Source: Halobacillus hunanensis
GTDB lineage: Bacteria; Bacillota; Bacilli; Bacillales; Halobacillaceae
NCBI RefSeq assembly: GCF_900166655.1
Contig: NZ_FVZB01000007.1
Span: 682,001-746,000, forward strand
DNA length: 64,000 nt
Reading direction: 5' to 3'
Shown here: positions 44,736-54,960 of the stretch, piece by piece
How the letters are laid out: each line of letters begins with the position of its first letter
Position numbering within the stretch: the first letter of the stretch is position 1
Notes under the pieces: generated by a model
Databases searched by the model: none
Seen by the model: the letters and a program-made list of their open reading frames with translations, nothing else
Told to the model about the DNA's origin: nothing
Program-made: the position numbers and the translations under genes

Positions 44736-46775
44736 TTGGATACAAACCAATATTTAGAATTATTTATTGATGAAAGCAAAGAACATTTACAGTCGATTAA
44801 TGATCGATTATTAGATTTGGAGAATAGTCCTCAGGATCTTGCTATTGTTGGGGAAGTTTTTCGATCAGCTCATACCTTAAAAGGAATGGCTGCTACAATG
44901 GGATATCAGGATCTGGCGAATTTAACACATAAAATGGAGAATGTGCTGGATGGGGTCCGCAATCAGAACATACAGGTAGATTCTGCCATACTCGACGTTG
45001 TCTTCGACTCTGTCGATGATTTAGAAGCAATGGTAATGGACATTGCTGATGGTGGCACAGGAGAGAGGGATGTAGAAAGAGTTGTTACTCTGTTGCAAGC
45101 GATCGAAACTCAGAATAATGAAGAGGATCAGGACGAAGAAAACCCAGCAACTCAGCCATCAAATCCTGCCTATGAGCTTGACATTGATGAATTCGCCGCA
45201 ACCGTTCTGGAACAGTCCCGTGAACAAGGGTTGAACAATTATGTGGTAAGCGTGTCCATTAGAGAAGACTGTTTATTGAAGGCGGCACGTGTGTATATGG
45301 TTTTTGAAGTGTTCGAGACAGCTGGAGAAGTCGTACAATCCTCGCCATCTGTAGAAGAACTTGAAAACGAACAATTTGATACAACCTTTCAAGTGTTATT
45401 CGTTACAAGTGCAGAGGCGGACGATTTAAAAAATAAAATCCTGAACATTTCGGAAATTGACGATGTCAGCATAGCTACATTTAATATTCAAGACTACATA
45501 CAAGCTCAATCGGCCAATGAATCTGCTTCAACTTTAGAACATGAAGAACCCCCGGCGTCATTGCCCAAGGAGACTAGCAAGTCACAGCTTCCTGTGGAAA
45601 ATCATGATAAAAAAGGCAAACAAGTTGCCAACAAGACTATTCGCGTCAACATTGACCGACTCGATGTACTCATGAATCTGTTTGAAGAACTAGTGATTGA
45701 TCGAGGAAGGTTAGAGCAAATCTCAAACGAGCTGAACCATAATGATTTAAAAGACACTGTAGAAAGAATGGCCCGGGTTTCAGGAGATTTGCAATCTATT
45801 ATTTTAACGATGCGGATGGTTCCAATTGAGCAAGTGTTCAACCGGTTCCCGAGAATGGTCAGGCAGCTTTCCCGTGATCTTCATAAAGAGATCGACCTGC
45901 AGATCGTCGGGGCGGAGACAGAGCTTGATCGCACCGTAATCGATGAAATCGGAGACCCGCTTGTGCATCTTATTCGTAACGCTTTGGACCATGGGATCGA
46001 AAGTCCCGAAGAACGTGTAGAGCAGGGAAAGCCTGCTCAGGGGACGCTGCAATTAAAAGCCTATCATAGTGGGAATTCAGTATTTATCGAAATTTCTGAT
46101 GATGGAGCTGGTATTCACCGGGAAAGGGTCATTCAAAAGGCCATATCTAATGATGTGATCTCCGAGGAACAGGCTGCGAACTTATCGGACAAACAAGTTT
46201 ATGAGTTAATCATGGAAAGCGGGTTTTCGACGGCTGAAACGATTTCAGATGTGTCAGGGCGCGGTGTAGGTCTCGACGTAGTTAAAAACACGATTGAATC
46301 ATTAGGGGGAAGGATCGGAATTGATTCTGAACTGAATCGAGGCAGTGTGTTCTCGATTCAGCTCCCGCTCACTCTATCGATTATTTCTGTCATGCTAGTT
46401 GAAGTACAGGATGAAAAGTATGCCATTCCGCTTTCTTCAATTATTGAAACAGCGATTGTGAAAAAAGAAGATATCATGCATGCCCATAATAAGAAAGTCA
46501 TTGACTTTAGAGGAAAGGTAGTTCCGCTGGTGTTCTTAAAAGAAGTGTTTGAAACACCGCAAACATTAGAAGAGCAACCCTATTATTCAGTTGTAATCGC
46601 GCGTAAGGGAGAAAAGATGGCTGGGTTTGTGGTAGACTCCTTTATTGGCCAGCAGGAAGTAGTGCTAAAGTCACTAGGTGATTATTTATCGGGTGTCTTT
46701 GCGATTTCAGGTGCTACGATTTTAGGGGACGGTCAAGTCGCCTTAATTGTGGATGCAAACTCATTAATCAAGTAA
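44736..46775 (+). CDS. cheA: Chemotaxis sensor histidine kinase CheA
   Basis: CheA phosphorylates CheY and CheB in response to receptors. The 679-residue protein has P1 with H46 (FRSAHTLKGMAATMGY), a P2-type docking domain at about 155-250, the P3 dimer helices, the P4 kinase domain with HLIRNALDHGIESPEER, ISDDGAGIHRERV and GRGVGLDVVKNTI boxes, and a C-terminal P5 CheW-like domain. TTG 44736 is six bases after GGGGGAA and one base after the cheB stop. Confidence 0.97.
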   Translation: MDTNQYLELFIDESKEHLQSINDRLLDLENSPQDLAIVGEVFRSAHTLKGMAATMGYQDLANLTHKMENVLDGVRNQNIQVDSAILDVVFDSVDDLEAMVMDIADGGTGERDVERVVTLLQAIETQNNEEDQDEENPATQPSNPAYELDIDEFAATVLEQSREQGLNNYVVSVSIREDCLLKAARVYMVFEVFETAGEVVQSSPSVEELENEQFDTTFQVLFVTSAEADDLKNKILNISEIDDVSIATFNIQDYIQAQSANESASTLEHEEPPASLPKETSKSQLPVENHDKKGKQVANKTIRVNIDRLDVLMNLFEELVIDRGRLEQISNELNHNDLKDTVERMARVSGDLQSIILTMRMVPIEQVFNRFPRMVRQLSRDLHKEIDLQIVGAETELDRTVIDEIGDPLVHLIRNALDHGIESPEERVEQGKPAQGTLQLKAYHSGNSVFIEISDDGAGIHRERVIQKAISNDVISEEQAANLSDKQVYELIMESGFSTAETISDVSGRGVGLDVVKNTIESLGGRIGIDSELNRGSVFSIQLPLTLSIISVMLVEVQDEKYAIPLSSIIETAIVKKEDIMHAHNKKVIDFRGKVVPLVFLKEVFETPQTLEEQPYYSVVIARKGEKMAGFVVDSFIGQQEVVLKSLGDYLSGVFAISGATILGDGQVALIVDANSLIK

Positions 46776-46791
46776 GGGGGAGGGATCGATC

Positions 46792-47262
46792 ATGTCAGAA
46801 GAATCTATGAAACCTATGAAGCTTATCGTATTTCAAATTAAAAATGAGGAATATGCTGTGCCTGTGCAGCAAGTGGGCTCAATCGAACGTGTGATGCCTA
46901 TTACTCGTGTACCTAAAACAGCTCCATTTGTAGAAGGGGTAATCAACTTAAGAGGTGTGGTGACCCCCATAATCGATTTGCGCAAACGTTTTGGCCTAGA
47001 AGGGTCAAAACTCGATGATACGACTAGAATCATTATTGTATCCATGGAGGGAATGGATGTGGGGCTGATCGTTGATGGAGCCAATGATGTACTTGATATA
47101 GCAGAAGAGGACATTCAGCCTCCGCCGGAAGTGGTAGGTATGGTGAAAGAGGAATATATTCGCGGAGTAATCAATAGTAATCAACGGTTGCTTATCCTCC
47201 TTAACTTAGAGAATGTGTTATCTCAAGATGAAGTGAAAGTATTGCATGAAGTTGAGCGGTGA
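46792..47262 (+). CDS. cheW: Chemotaxis coupling protein CheW
   Basis: CheW links CheA to receptors. The 156-residue protein is a single CheW domain with IVFQIKNEEYAVPVQQVGSI, RVPKTAPFVEGVINLRGVVT, PIIDLRKRFGL and YIRGVINSNQRLLILLNLE. AAGGGGGAGGG precedes ATG 46792. It is followed directly by cheC. Confidence 0.97.
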   Translation: MSEESMKPMKLIVFQIKNEEYAVPVQQVGSIERVMPITRVPKTAPFVEGVINLRGVVTPIIDLRKRFGLEGSKLDDTTRIIIVSMEGMDVGLIVDGANDVLDIAEEDIQPPPEVVGMVKEEYIRGVINSNQRLLILLNLENVLSQDEVKVLHEVER

Positions 47263-47266
47263 TCAG

Positions 47267-47905
47267 GTGAATTTTAGCGATGAATTCTCCCCCTTTCATT
47301 TGGATGTACTGAAGGAAATTGCCAATATCGGAGCGGGGCATGCGGCCACATCACTATCGAAGCTTCTAGATAATAAAATCGATATGTGTGTTCCTTCCGT
47401 TAAATTAGCAGGATTTAATGAGGTCATGGAACTTGCTGGAGGAGCGGAGACAGAGGTGGTTAGTGTGATGTTTCGTCTTGAAGGAGATGCTCCAGGGTTG
47501 ATGTTCTTTATCCTGTCCCCGCAGCAAGCGGATCAATTTGTTACCCGAATGACGGGGCGGAAGAGCTATGGACAAAATCTTAACGGTCGCGATGAGATCG
47601 GTGAGTCAGCATTGCGGGAACTAGGGAATATCGTAGTCGGCTCCTACTTATCTGCTTTGTCGGACCTTACTCATGTAGAGGTTCAGCTCTCAGTTCCGTT
47701 CCTGACGATTGATATGGCAGGGGCCATCTTAAGTTCAGCCCTGGTTGAGCTCGCATGCGATAGTGATCGAGCACTTGTCATCGAAACATCTTTAGTAGAA
47801 ACAGGCCCTGCAAATTCTTCAATTGATGGGTGCTTTTTCTTTTTGCCTGATGCTGACTCCTCCGCTATATTACTGAAGTCTCTGGGGGTATTAGGTTCGA
47901 GATGA
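47267..47905 (+). CDS. cheC: CheY-P phosphatase CheC
   Basis: CheC dephosphorylates CheY-P and binds CheD. The protein has two phosphatase repeats, LDVLKEIANIGAGHAATSLS and GESALRELGNIVVGSYLSAL, each with the E-x2-N active-site pair. I choose GTG 47267 after GCGGTGAT (212 residues), since it matches the family start; ATG 47246, inside cheW, would add seven residues. The end overlaps cheD by four bases. Confidence 0.94.
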   Translation: MNFSDEFSPFHLDVLKEIANIGAGHAATSLSKLLDNKIDMCVPSVKLAGFNEVMELAGGAETEVVSVMFRLEGDAPGLMFFILSPQQADQFVTRMTGRKSYGQNLNGRDEIGESALRELGNIVVGSYLSALSDLTHVEVQLSVPFLTIDMAGAILSSALVELACDSDRALVIETSLVETGPANSSIDGCFFFLPDADSSAILLKSLGVLGSR

Positions 47906-48399
47906 ACAACATAGCAGAGGTTGTAAAAGTCGGGATCGCGGATTTAAATATCGTCAAAAGGGAAGGGGTATTACGTACATCGGGACTGGGGTCTTGTGTT
48001 GGCGTCGTCCTATATGAGCCAAATAGTAAATTTGCAGGAATGGTTCATATTATGCTGCCTGACTCCTCGCTTGGTAAACAAGGTGTGATTAACCCGAGGA
48101 AGTATGCAGACACAGCTGTCGATGAGTTAGTGAATCTATTAGTTCAATATGGGGCGAGAAAATCACGATTGCGAGCCAAGATTGCTGGAGGCGCACAGAT
48201 GTTTCAGTTTTCAAAAGCCAATGATATGATGAGAATAGGTCCAAGAAACGTAAAAGCAGTGAAGAAGAAATTGTGTCAGCATAAAATTCCGATTTACTCA
48301 GAAGATGTAGGTGGAACAAACGGTCGCACGATCGAATTTCACCCAGATACCGGCCAGTTACATATACGCACGGTGAACAAGGGAGAATCAGTGATTTAA
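47902..48399 (+). CDS. cheD: Chemoreceptor glutamine deamidase CheD
   Basis: CheD deamidates receptor glutamines and is regulated by CheC. The 165-residue protein has the catalytic cysteine C32 in GLGSCVGVVLYEP, histidine H49 in AGMVHIMLPDS, and the conserved KIAGGAQMF and IYSEDVGGTNGRTIEFHPDTG segments. The start overlaps the cheC stop (ATGA). Confidence 0.97.
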   Translation: MNNIAEVVKVGIADLNIVKREGVLRTSGLGSCVGVVLYEPNSKFAGMVHIMLPDSSLGKQGVINPRKYADTAVDELVNLLVQYGARKSRLRAKIAGGAQMFQFSKANDMMRIGPRNVKAVKKKLCQHKIPIYSEDVGGTNGRTIEFHPDTGQLHIRTVNKGESVI

Positions 48400-48451
48400 C
48401 TACATGACTCAATGGATAATCATTTTTGACCAAAACTGAGGAGGGATGATC

Positions 48452-49225
48452 ATGACCAGCTCTATATCTCCTCAAGAACAAGAGCTATGGGGTCTTTGGA
48501 TAAATGAACAAGACATGGAAGCAGCCAATCAATTGGTGCAGCACTATGCATACTTAGTCAATTTCCATGTGCAGCGAATTTCAGCACATTTGCCAAGAAG
48601 TGTTAGTAAAGATGATGTGCACAGCCTGGGGTTTCTAGGATTGTACGACGCTTTGAAAAAATTTGACACGACACGCGACTTGAAATTTGATACATATGCT
48701 TCCTTTCGCATTCGGGGCACGATTATGGATGGGCTTCGCAAAGAAGATTGGCTGCCGCGGTCCGTTCGTGACAAAGTAAAGAAGATTGAACAAGCAGCTG
48801 AGCGTATCGAACAGAAGTATCACCGTATTGCGACATCCTCTGAAATTGCTGACGAACTTAATCTTTCGAAAAGTGATGTCGAAGAAATTATGAAGGATTC
48901 ACTGTTTGCTCATGTTCTGTCAATGGAAGAAAAAACGAATGACGGCCAGGACGAGCATAAAGAGGGTATCGGCTATTCCATCCCTGATAAGGACACACTC
49001 TCGCCGACGGAATCTCTTATCAAGGAAGAAGACTATAAAGAGTTGGCGGATCAAATTAAACGCTTAAATGAGAAGGAACAGTTAGTCGTCAGTTTATTCT
49101 ATACAGAAGAGTTGACGTTAACAGAAATAGGAGAAATTATGGAACTGACTACCTCTAGAATCTCGCAAATTCATGCTAAGGCTATTTTTAAATTACGCCA
49201 ATCATTAATGGAGGTTGTTAGCTAA
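48452..49225 (+). CDS. sigD: RNA polymerase sigma factor SigD (motility)
   Basis: SigD directs late flagellar, chemotaxis and autolysin genes. The 257-residue protein has sigma regions 2 (HVQRISAHLPRSVSKDDVHS, LGFLGLYDALKKFDTTRDLKF, YASFRIRGTIMDGLRKEDW), 3 (KVKKIEQAAERIEQKYHRIA, SEIADELNL) and 4 (LNEKEQLVVSLFYTEELTLTE, SRISQIHAKAIFKLR). ATG 48452 is seven bases after GAGGAGG; ATG 48446 is too close. Confidence 0.97.
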   Translation: MTSSISPQEQELWGLWINEQDMEAANQLVQHYAYLVNFHVQRISAHLPRSVSKDDVHSLGFLGLYDALKKFDTTRDLKFDTYASFRIRGTIMDGLRKEDWLPRSVRDKVKKIEQAAERIEQKYHRIATSSEIADELNLSKSDVEEIMKDSLFAHVLSMEEKTNDGQDEHKEGIGYSIPDKDTLSPTESLIKEEDYKELADQIKRLNEKEQLVVSLFYTEELTLTEIGEIMELTTSRISQIHAKAIFKLRQSLMEVVS

Positions 49226-49308
49226 GCCATTCTTCAATATGAAAGTTGTCGTCCCTGCAGCCCATATATGGGTGGGAAGACAGCTCCTGAGCAGGTGAGT
49301 GAAGCAGA

Positions 49309-49758
49309 ATGATTTATTTTTTACTAACAATCAGTTTTATTTTACATGGTGTCTTAATTCTTATCATTATGGCATTGTTTAAGAAAGTAAAGCACGCAGA
49401 AGAATTAGAATTGCGTCAGAAACAAGTCGCAAGCGAAATTGAAGAAGTATTTAATCAGTACCTTATGGACATAAGAGAAGAGAATAAAAAAATGGATAAG
49501 TGGCTGGATCGCACTACTGCAAGCAACCCAGAACCCCGGCCGCAGGAGCCTGATCATACAGAGACGGCGGGGGATCAAACCAACGAAGTCTACAGCCCGC
49601 CTTTACCTGTGCAGGAAGAAGATGAATATGTACCATCCCTTCAATCCCAGGTGATGGCTATGTATAACAATGGTGTGAACATTGAAGAGATCGCCCGCAA
49701 ATTGAATATCGGAAAAACAGAAGCTGAATTGCTCGTTAAGTTTCAACATACAAAATAA
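49309..49758 (+). CDS. swrB: SwrB-like (YlxL) flagellar operon protein
   Basis: The 149-residue protein has an N-terminal membrane segment (residues 1-23), a charged coiled coil, a Pro/Glu-rich linker and a C-terminal helix-turn-helix-like end (MYNNGVNIEEIARKLNIGKT). This layout and its place after sigD match SwrB, which in B. subtilis promotes activation of the flagellar exporter through FliF/FliG and affects swarming. It is the last gene of the fla/che operon; there is no terminator hairpin after it. Confidence 0.85.
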   Translation: MIYFLLTISFILHGVLILIIMALFKKVKHAEELELRQKQVASEIEEVFNQYLMDIREENKKMDKWLDRTTASNPEPRPQEPDHTETAGDQTNEVYSPPLPVQEEDEYVPSLQSQVMAMYNNGVNIEEIARKLNIGKTEAELLVKFQHTK

Positions 49759-49768
49759 TGAAATATAC

Positions 49769-49797
49769 TTGAATGAATAGTGTCGTTATGGTATATT
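49769..49797 (+). promoter_or_regulatory. Sigma-A promoter of rpsB
   Basis: TTGAAT (49769-49774) and TATATT (49792-49797) are 17 bases apart. It gives rpsB its own promoter, with a leader of about 115 bases that includes a small hairpin, CTCTT / AAGAG near 49849. Confidence 0.7.
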
Positions 49798-49917
49798 TAC
49801 TGTCGGTGTCAATACACACGTCTTCTAATTTTATGACTGGTTGCTCTTCAAAGAAGAGTTAGTGATGAGAGATGATGAAGGCGGAGGATACTAAAAAACC
49901 AAACAGGAGGAATAAAC

Positions 49918-50652
49918 ATGTCTGTTATTTCAATGAAACAGTTGCTAGAAGCTGGTGTTCATTTTGGACACCAAACCCGTCGCTGGAATCCGAAGATGAA
50001 GAAATACATCTTCACAGAGCGTAACGGAATTTACATCATCGACCTGCAAAAAACGGTTAAGAAGGTAGATGAAGCATTTAACTACGTTAGACAAGTTGCA
50101 GAAGACGGAGGCAACATCCTTTTCGTAGGTACGAAAAAACAAGCACAAGACACAGTGCGCGATGAAGCGACACGCTGTGGGATGTATTACATTAACCAGC
50201 GCTGGTTAGGTGGTACACTAACAAACTTCCAAACCATTCGTAAGCGTATTAATCGTCTGATTGATATCGAGCGTATGGAAGAAGATGGAACATTTGACGT
50301 ACTTCCGAAGAAAGAAGTCGTTGATATGCTTAAAGAAAAAGATCGCCTTGTTAAGTTCTTAGGCGGAATTAAAGAAATGACTTCAATTCCGGATGCAATG
50401 TTTGTTATTGATCCTCGTAAAGAGCGCATTGCTATCGCGGAAGCTCATAAATTAAATATCCCGGTAATCGGTATTGTAGATACAAACTGTGACCCGGATG
50501 AAATTGATTATGTCATCCCAGCGAACGATGACGCAATCCGTGCCGTTAAATTGCTGACTTCAAAAATGGCAGATGCTGTTCTTGAAGCCAAGCAAGGTGA
50601 AGAAACTGAAGTACCAGAAGAAGCTGAAGAAGCGGAAGCTGTACAAGAGTAG
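49918..50652 (+). CDS. rpsB: 30S ribosomal protein S2
   Basis: The 244-residue protein has the S2 signatures [54 protein letters not shown] and [31 protein letters not shown], with a long acidic tail (about 20 residues, mostly Glu and Ala). The acidic tail again suggests salt adaptation. AGGAGG precedes ATG 49918. A terminator separates it from tsf. Confidence 0.98.
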   Translation: MSVISMKQLLEAGVHFGHQTRRWNPKMKKYIFTERNGIYIIDLQKTVKKVDEAFNYVRQVAEDGGNILFVGTKKQAQDTVRDEATRCGMYYINQRWLGGTLTNFQTIRKRINRLIDIERMEEDGTFDVLPKKEVVDMLKEKDRLVKFLGGIKEMTSIPDAMFVIDPRKERIAIAEAHKLNIPVIGIVDTNCDPDEIDYVIPANDDAIRAVKLLTSKMADAVLEAKQGEETEVPEEAEEAEAVQE

Positions 50653-50665
50653 GTTACGGTTCAAT

Positions 50666-50701
50666 AGGTGATAAGGGGGCAGACCTTTTATCACCTTTTT
50701 T
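50666..50701 (+). terminator. Terminator between rpsB and tsf
   Basis: AGGTGATAA (50666-50674) pairs with TTATCACCT (50687-50695), followed by a T-run. It may reduce tsf transcription relative to rpsB. Confidence 0.8.
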
Positions 50702-50763
50702 AAGAGTAAAATAATAAAAACTTTCAATAGTAGTAAGGTCCAGATTACAAAGGAGGCTAACTC

Positions 50764-51648
50764 ATGGCGGTTAATGCTAAGATGGTAAAAGAACTTCGTG
50801 AAAAAACAGGTGCTGGAATGATGGATTGTAAAAAGGCCCTGACTGAAAATGATGGTGACATGAATAAAGCAATGGAATGGCTTCGTGAAAAAGGGATTTC
50901 TAAAGCCCAGAAGAAAGCGGACCGCATTGCTGCAGAAGGTGCTGCTCATGTAGTAGTAGAAGGCAATACAGCAGCGCTTTTTGAAGTGAACTGTGAAACT
51001 GACTTCGTTACAAAAAATGACCAATTTAAAACACTTTTACAAGAGCTTGGTAAGCATCTTGTCAGCCAGAAGCCAGAAACAGTAGAAGAAGCACTTGAGC
51101 AAAAACTTCATGGTGACGGCGATAAAATCAATGACTATATCACAGATATGGTAGCTAAAATCGGCGAGAAGATCTCTCTTCGTCGCTTTGTGATCAAAGA
51201 AAAGACAGACAACGATGCTTTTGGTGCTTATATGCACATGGGTGGAAACATCGGTGTACTGACTGTTCTTGAAGGTTCAACTGATGAGGCTGTAGCAAAA
51301 GATGTAGCGATGCACGTTGCAGCAGTTAACCCTCGTTACGTTTCTCGTGATGAGATCTCTGAAGAAGAAGTGAACAGTGAGCGCGAAGTGTTGAAAACAC
51401 AGGCTTTAAACGAAGGTAAGCCTGAGAAGATCGTAGAGAAAATGGTGGAAGGCCGTCTGAATAAATTCTTTGAAGAGATTTGCCTGCTTGAGCAGAGCTT
51501 CGTTAAAGATCCAGACCAGAAAGTGAAGAAATATGTAGCTTCCTCCGGCGGTGAAATTAAAGGCTTTACTCGTTTCGAGGTTGGCGAAGGCATGGAAAAA
51601 CGTGAAGAAAACTTTGCTGATGAAGTTATGAGTCAAGTTAAAAAATAA
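50764..51648 (+). CDS. tsf: Elongation factor Ts
   Basis: EF-Ts exchanges GDP for GTP on EF-Tu. The 294-residue protein has the UBA-like N-terminus ([20 protein letters not shown]), the [20 protein letters not shown] segment, the TDFV motif in [14 protein letters not shown], and the coiled-coil [28 protein letters not shown] precedes ATG 50764. A hairpin terminator follows. Confidence 0.98.
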   Translation: MAVNAKMVKELREKTGAGMMDCKKALTENDGDMNKAMEWLREKGISKAQKKADRIAAEGAAHVVVEGNTAALFEVNCETDFVTKNDQFKTLLQELGKHLVSQKPETVEEALEQKLHGDGDKINDYITDMVAKIGEKISLRRFVIKEKTDNDAFGAYMHMGGNIGVLTVLEGSTDEAVAKDVAMHVAAVNPRYVSRDEISEEEVNSEREVLKTQALNEGKPEKIVEKMVEGRLNKFFEEICLLEQSFVKDPDQKVKKYVASSGGEIKGFTRFEVGEGMEKREENFADEVMSQVKK

Positions 51649-51655
51649 GCCAGAC

Positions 51656-51692
51656 TTTAAAATAGGGGACACAATGTGTTCCCTATTTTAAA
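51656..51692 (+). terminator. Hairpin terminator after tsf
   Basis: TTTAAAATAGGGGACAC (51656-51672) pairs with GTGTTCCCTATTTTAAA (51676-51692) through one G-T pair. The A/T-rich base of the stem provides the T-run on either strand. Confidence 0.65.
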
Positions 51693-51758
51693 ACATGTTA
51701 CATAGGAATAGATACAACATGATCAACAGGAAAAGATCAGGAATAAATGGAGGTTGCT

Positions 51759-52481
51759 ATGACTACAGCTCGCTATCGACGTATCGTATTAAAACTAAGT
51801 GGGGAAGCTCTAAGCGGTAAAGAAGGTTTCGGTCTTGAACCAACTATTATACAATCTATCTCCCAACAAGTTAAAGAGGTTGCTGAATTAGGTGTGGAAG
51901 TTGCTGTTGTTGTTGGCGGGGGAAACATTTGGCGAGGCAAGGTCGGAAGTGAGATGGGCATGGACCGTGCAAATGCCGATTACATGGGGATGCTTGCGAC
52001 AGTTATGAACTCTCTCGCCCTGCAGGACAGTTTGGAAAATATAGGGATTCAGACACGTGTGCAAACCTCAATTGAAATGAGACAGGTAGCTGAACCTTAT
52101 ATACGTAGAAAAGCAATCCGTCATCTGGAGAAAAAGCGAGTTGTTATTTTTGCTGCCGGGACAGGTAATCCTTACTTTTCCACAGATACTACTGCAGCAT
52201 TACGTGCAGCAGAGATTGAGGCTGACGTGATCTTAATGGCTAAGAATAATGTGGATGGCGTGTATTCTGATGACCCTAAAGTAAATGTTGAAGCGAAGAA
52301 ATATGATAAAATATCCTATTTGGACGTTTTGAATGAAGGTTTAGGTGTAATGGATTCTACGGCTTCGTCTTTATGTATGGACAACGATATCGATTTACTG
52401 GTATTCTCTATTACAGAAGAGGGTAATATTAAGAAAGCCGTAATGGGCGAAAATATTGGAACGATTGTAAGGGGGAAATAA
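51759..52481 (+). CDS. pyrH: Uridylate kinase (UMP kinase) PyrH
   Basis: PyrH phosphorylates UMP to UDP. The 240-residue protein belongs to the amino-acid kinase fold, with [53 protein letters not shown] and [22 protein letters not shown] 51759 is five bases after TGGAGG and gives the family length; the ATG at 51747 overlaps that site. frr follows after two bases. Confidence 0.98.
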   Translation: MTTARYRRIVLKLSGEALSGKEGFGLEPTIIQSISQQVKEVAELGVEVAVVVGGGNIWRGKVGSEMGMDRANADYMGMLATVMNSLALQDSLENIGIQTRVQTSIEMRQVAEPYIRRKAIRHLEKKRVVIFAAGTGNPYFSTDTTAALRAAEIEADVILMAKNNVDGVYSDDPKVNVEAKKYDKISYLDVLNEGLGVMDSTASSLCMDNDIDLLVFSITEEGNIKKAVMGENIGTIVRGK

Positions 52482-52483
52482 TC

Positions 52484-53041
52484 ATGTCAGATGCCGTGAT
52501 TAAAGAAACAAAACAACAAATGGAACAAGCGGTGCAGGCCTATTCTCGTCAATTGGCTACCGTCAGAGCAGGAAGAGCGAACCCTTCTATATTAGATAGT
52601 GTTTATGTAGATTATTACGGTGCTGCTACTCCGTTGAACCAGTTGGCCCAGGTAGGTGCGCCTGAACCGCGTTTACTTGTCATCACACCTTATGATAAAT
52701 CTGCTATCTCAGAAATCGAAAAAGCGATCCAGAAAGCTGATCTTGGTTTATCACCTTCCAGTGACGGTAATGTAGTCCGTATTAATATTCCGGCACTTAC
52801 AGAAGAACGCCGTAAGGACTTAGCAAAAGTGGTCGGTAAGTACTCAGAAGAAGCTAAAGTTCAAGTTCGTAATATTCGTCGTGATTCCAATGATCGTTTA
52901 AAGAAAATGGAAAAAGACGGTGAACTGACTGAAGATGATCTTCGTGAATATCAGGATGATGTTCAGAAAGTAACCGATGAAAATATTGCCTCCATTGATA
53001 AACTAGCTAAGTCTAAAGAAGACGAAATTATGGAAGTTTGA
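52484..53041 (+). CDS. frr: Ribosome recycling factor
   Basis: RRF with EF-G splits the post-termination ribosome. The 185-residue protein has the conserved [20 protein letters not shown] and [20 protein letters not shown] segments and the helical [27 protein letters not shown] precedes ATG 52484. It is coupled to pyrH and followed by a terminator. Confidence 0.98.
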   Translation: MSDAVIKETKQQMEQAVQAYSRQLATVRAGRANPSILDSVYVDYYGAATPLNQLAQVGAPEPRLLVITPYDKSAISEIEKAIQKADLGLSPSSDGNVVRINIPALTEERRKDLAKVVGKYSEEAKVQVRNIRRDSNDRLKKMEKDGELTEDDLREYQDDVQKVTDENIASIDKLAKSKEDEIMEV

Positions 53042-53063
53042 TCTATTAGGCCAATAGGTGTAT

Positions 53064-53103
53064 AAAACCGCACTGTCGCTGTTTGGCAGTGCGGTTTTTA
53101 TTT
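53064..53103 (+). terminator. Rho-independent terminator after frr
   Basis: AAAACCGCACTG (53064-53075) pairs with CAGTGCGGTTTT (53087-53098), followed by TATTTT. Confidence 0.92.
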
Positions 53104-53289
53104 TGCAATAGTAAGCTTGTTACCTGTCAAACACTCTAGAATATCATGTCATATAATGAAACCTAATTACAAATGCTGTACACTGGTTATGATTTAAATT
53201 TCCAGGGGCTCTTTATGTGAAGAGCGGCATGATGTAGGATAATAGTATATAATAGAAAGAGTGGAACCAACGGACTGGGGGATGATGGC

Positions 53290-54057
53290 ATGCCAATCAA
53301 GATTCCATTTACTAAAAATAAGAAAAAAAATACGCAGCAATCTCAAAGTCTTGATGCTGATCATATTCCAAAGCATGTAGCAATTATTATGGATGGAAAT
53401 GGTCGTTGGGCTAAGAAGCGAGGTTTGCCAAGGATAGCAGGCCACAAAGAAGGAATGAGTGTAGTCAAGAAAATTGTTCGTCATGCATCTGATGTAGGCG
53501 TCAGTGTACTCACACTCTATGCGTTCTCAACAGAAAATTGGAAACGGCCGAAAAATGAAGTGGATTTCCTAATGAAATTACCCATTGATTTTTTAAATAC
53601 ATATTTGCCGGAACTTATTGAAAGAAACGTGCAAGTACAAACCATTGGGGACACAGAATTTCTCCCGGAGCATACTCGAAAGGCTGTCGAAGAAGCTATT
53701 GAACGAACTTCTGATAACAATGGACTTATCTTAAATTTTGCTCTTAATTATGGAAGTCGTTTTGAAATGGTCCAGGCCGTCAAGCAAATTACAGCACGAG
53801 TAGAAAATGGAGAGCTTTCCACTTCGGACATAAACGAACAATTGTTCTCTTCTCATTTATATACAGCAGATCTATTTGAACCCGACTTGCTCATTCGTAC
53901 CAGTGGAGAGCAGCGTTTGAGTAACTTTCTGTTATGGCAGCTTGCTTATGCAGAGTTCTGGTTTACAGAAGTATTATGGCCGGATTTTGATGAACAATTA
54001 TTTGAACAAGCCCTACACGACTATCAAAATCGCAAACGTCGTTATGGCGGAATATAA
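53290..54057 (+). CDS. uppS: Undecaprenyl diphosphate synthase (isoprenyl transferase)
   Basis: UppS makes the C55 lipid carrier of wall synthesis. The 255-residue protein has the catalytic D35 in AIIMDGNGRWAKKRGLPRIAGHKEGM, STENWKRPKNEVDFLM, and the C-terminal DLLIRTSGEQRLSNFLLWQLAY with ELWPDFD-like end. GGGGGATG precedes ATG 53290. The 248-base gap before it contains the frr terminator and a TATAAT-like -10 candidate without a good -35. Confidence 0.97.
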   Translation: MPIKIPFTKNKKKNTQQSQSLDADHIPKHVAIIMDGNGRWAKKRGLPRIAGHKEGMSVVKKIVRHASDVGVSVLTLYAFSTENWKRPKNEVDFLMKLPIDFLNTYLPELIERNVQVQTIGDTEFLPEHTRKAVEEAIERTSDNNGLILNFALNYGSRFEMVQAVKQITARVENGELSTSDINEQLFSSHLYTADLFEPDLLIRTSGEQRLSNFLLWQLAYAEFWFTEVLWPDFDEQLFEQALHDYQNRKRRYGGI

Positions 54058-54070
54058 GGTGTGACGTACT

Positions 54071-54928
54071 ATGAAACAACGAACAATTACAGCAGTGGTT
54101 GCTGCATTAATCTTTCTACCTATCGTTATGCTTGGCGATGTTATATTTCAAGCCTTCGTTTATCTTATTGCAAGCATAGCCATATATGAGCTTATGCGTA
54201 TGAAAAAAATAGCCAGGTATTCAATTGCTTCTGTTATCACGTTATTGCTCATGTGGACGTTGATGTATAATCAGGGAATGTTTGGAGGCTATAATGTACC
54301 GATAACAAAGTCTGAATTGACCCTGTTAGCAGTACTGATCCTATTAAGTTACACTGTTCTTGTTAAAAATCGCTTTACGTTTGACGATGTTGGATTCCTG
54401 TTGCTGTCAGCCATTTATATAGGCATGGGTTTCTACTATTTGATCGTTACGAGAGAGGAAGGCCTGCAATTTATTTTCTATGCATTGTTTGTGGTTTGGG
54501 CTACAGATACAGGTGCTTACATCTTTGGGCGGTTATTCGGCAAACACAAATTGTGGCCGCAAATTAGTCCTAAGAAAACAATTGAAGGATCAATTGGCGG
54601 TGTTGTGCTAGCGTGTGTGGTGGCTTATGTCTTTCATACCATTGAGCCGTTCTCCCATTCATTGTTTATTGTGTTAATCGTGACCATTATTATCTCTATC
54701 GCGGGTCAAATCGGTGATTTAGTGGAATCTGCCTTAAAACGACATTATGCTGTAAAGGATTCAGGGAAGATCCTTCCTGGGCACGGCGGTGTATTGGATC
54801 GCTTTGACAGTCTTATCTTCATGCTGCCTATTCTCCATCTAATTGGATTTATTCCAGAAGAGGAGTCGGCGCTTATTAATTTGCAAACGATGGAATGGGT
54901 ACTGTCTATAGTAAGTTACATTGGCTGA
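54071..54928 (+). CDS. cdsA: Phosphatidate cytidylyltransferase CdsA
   Basis: CdsA makes CDP-diacylglycerol from CTP and phosphatidic acid. The 285-residue membrane protein has about eight hydrophobic segments and the CDS signature ESALKRHYAVKDSGKILPGH followed by GGVLDRFDS. Metal-binding and catalytic aspartates lie in WATDTGAYIFGRLFGKHK and in the signature. It is 13 bases after uppS. Confidence 0.97.
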   Translation: MKQRTITAVVAALIFLPIVMLGDVIFQAFVYLIASIAIYELMRMKKIARYSIASVITLLLMWTLMYNQGMFGGYNVPITKSELTLLAVLILLSYTVLVKNRFTFDDVGFLLLSAIYIGMGFYYLIVTREEGLQFIFYALFVVWATDTGAYIFGRLFGKHKLWPQISPKKTIEGSIGGVVLACVVAYVFHTIEPFSHSLFIVLIVTIIISIAGQIGDLVESALKRHYAVKDSGKILPGHGGVLDRFDSLIFMLPILHLIGFIPEEESALINLQTMEWVLSIVSYIG

Positions 54929-54960
54929 ATAATTTTTAGTAGTGAAAGGGGAATTCCCTG

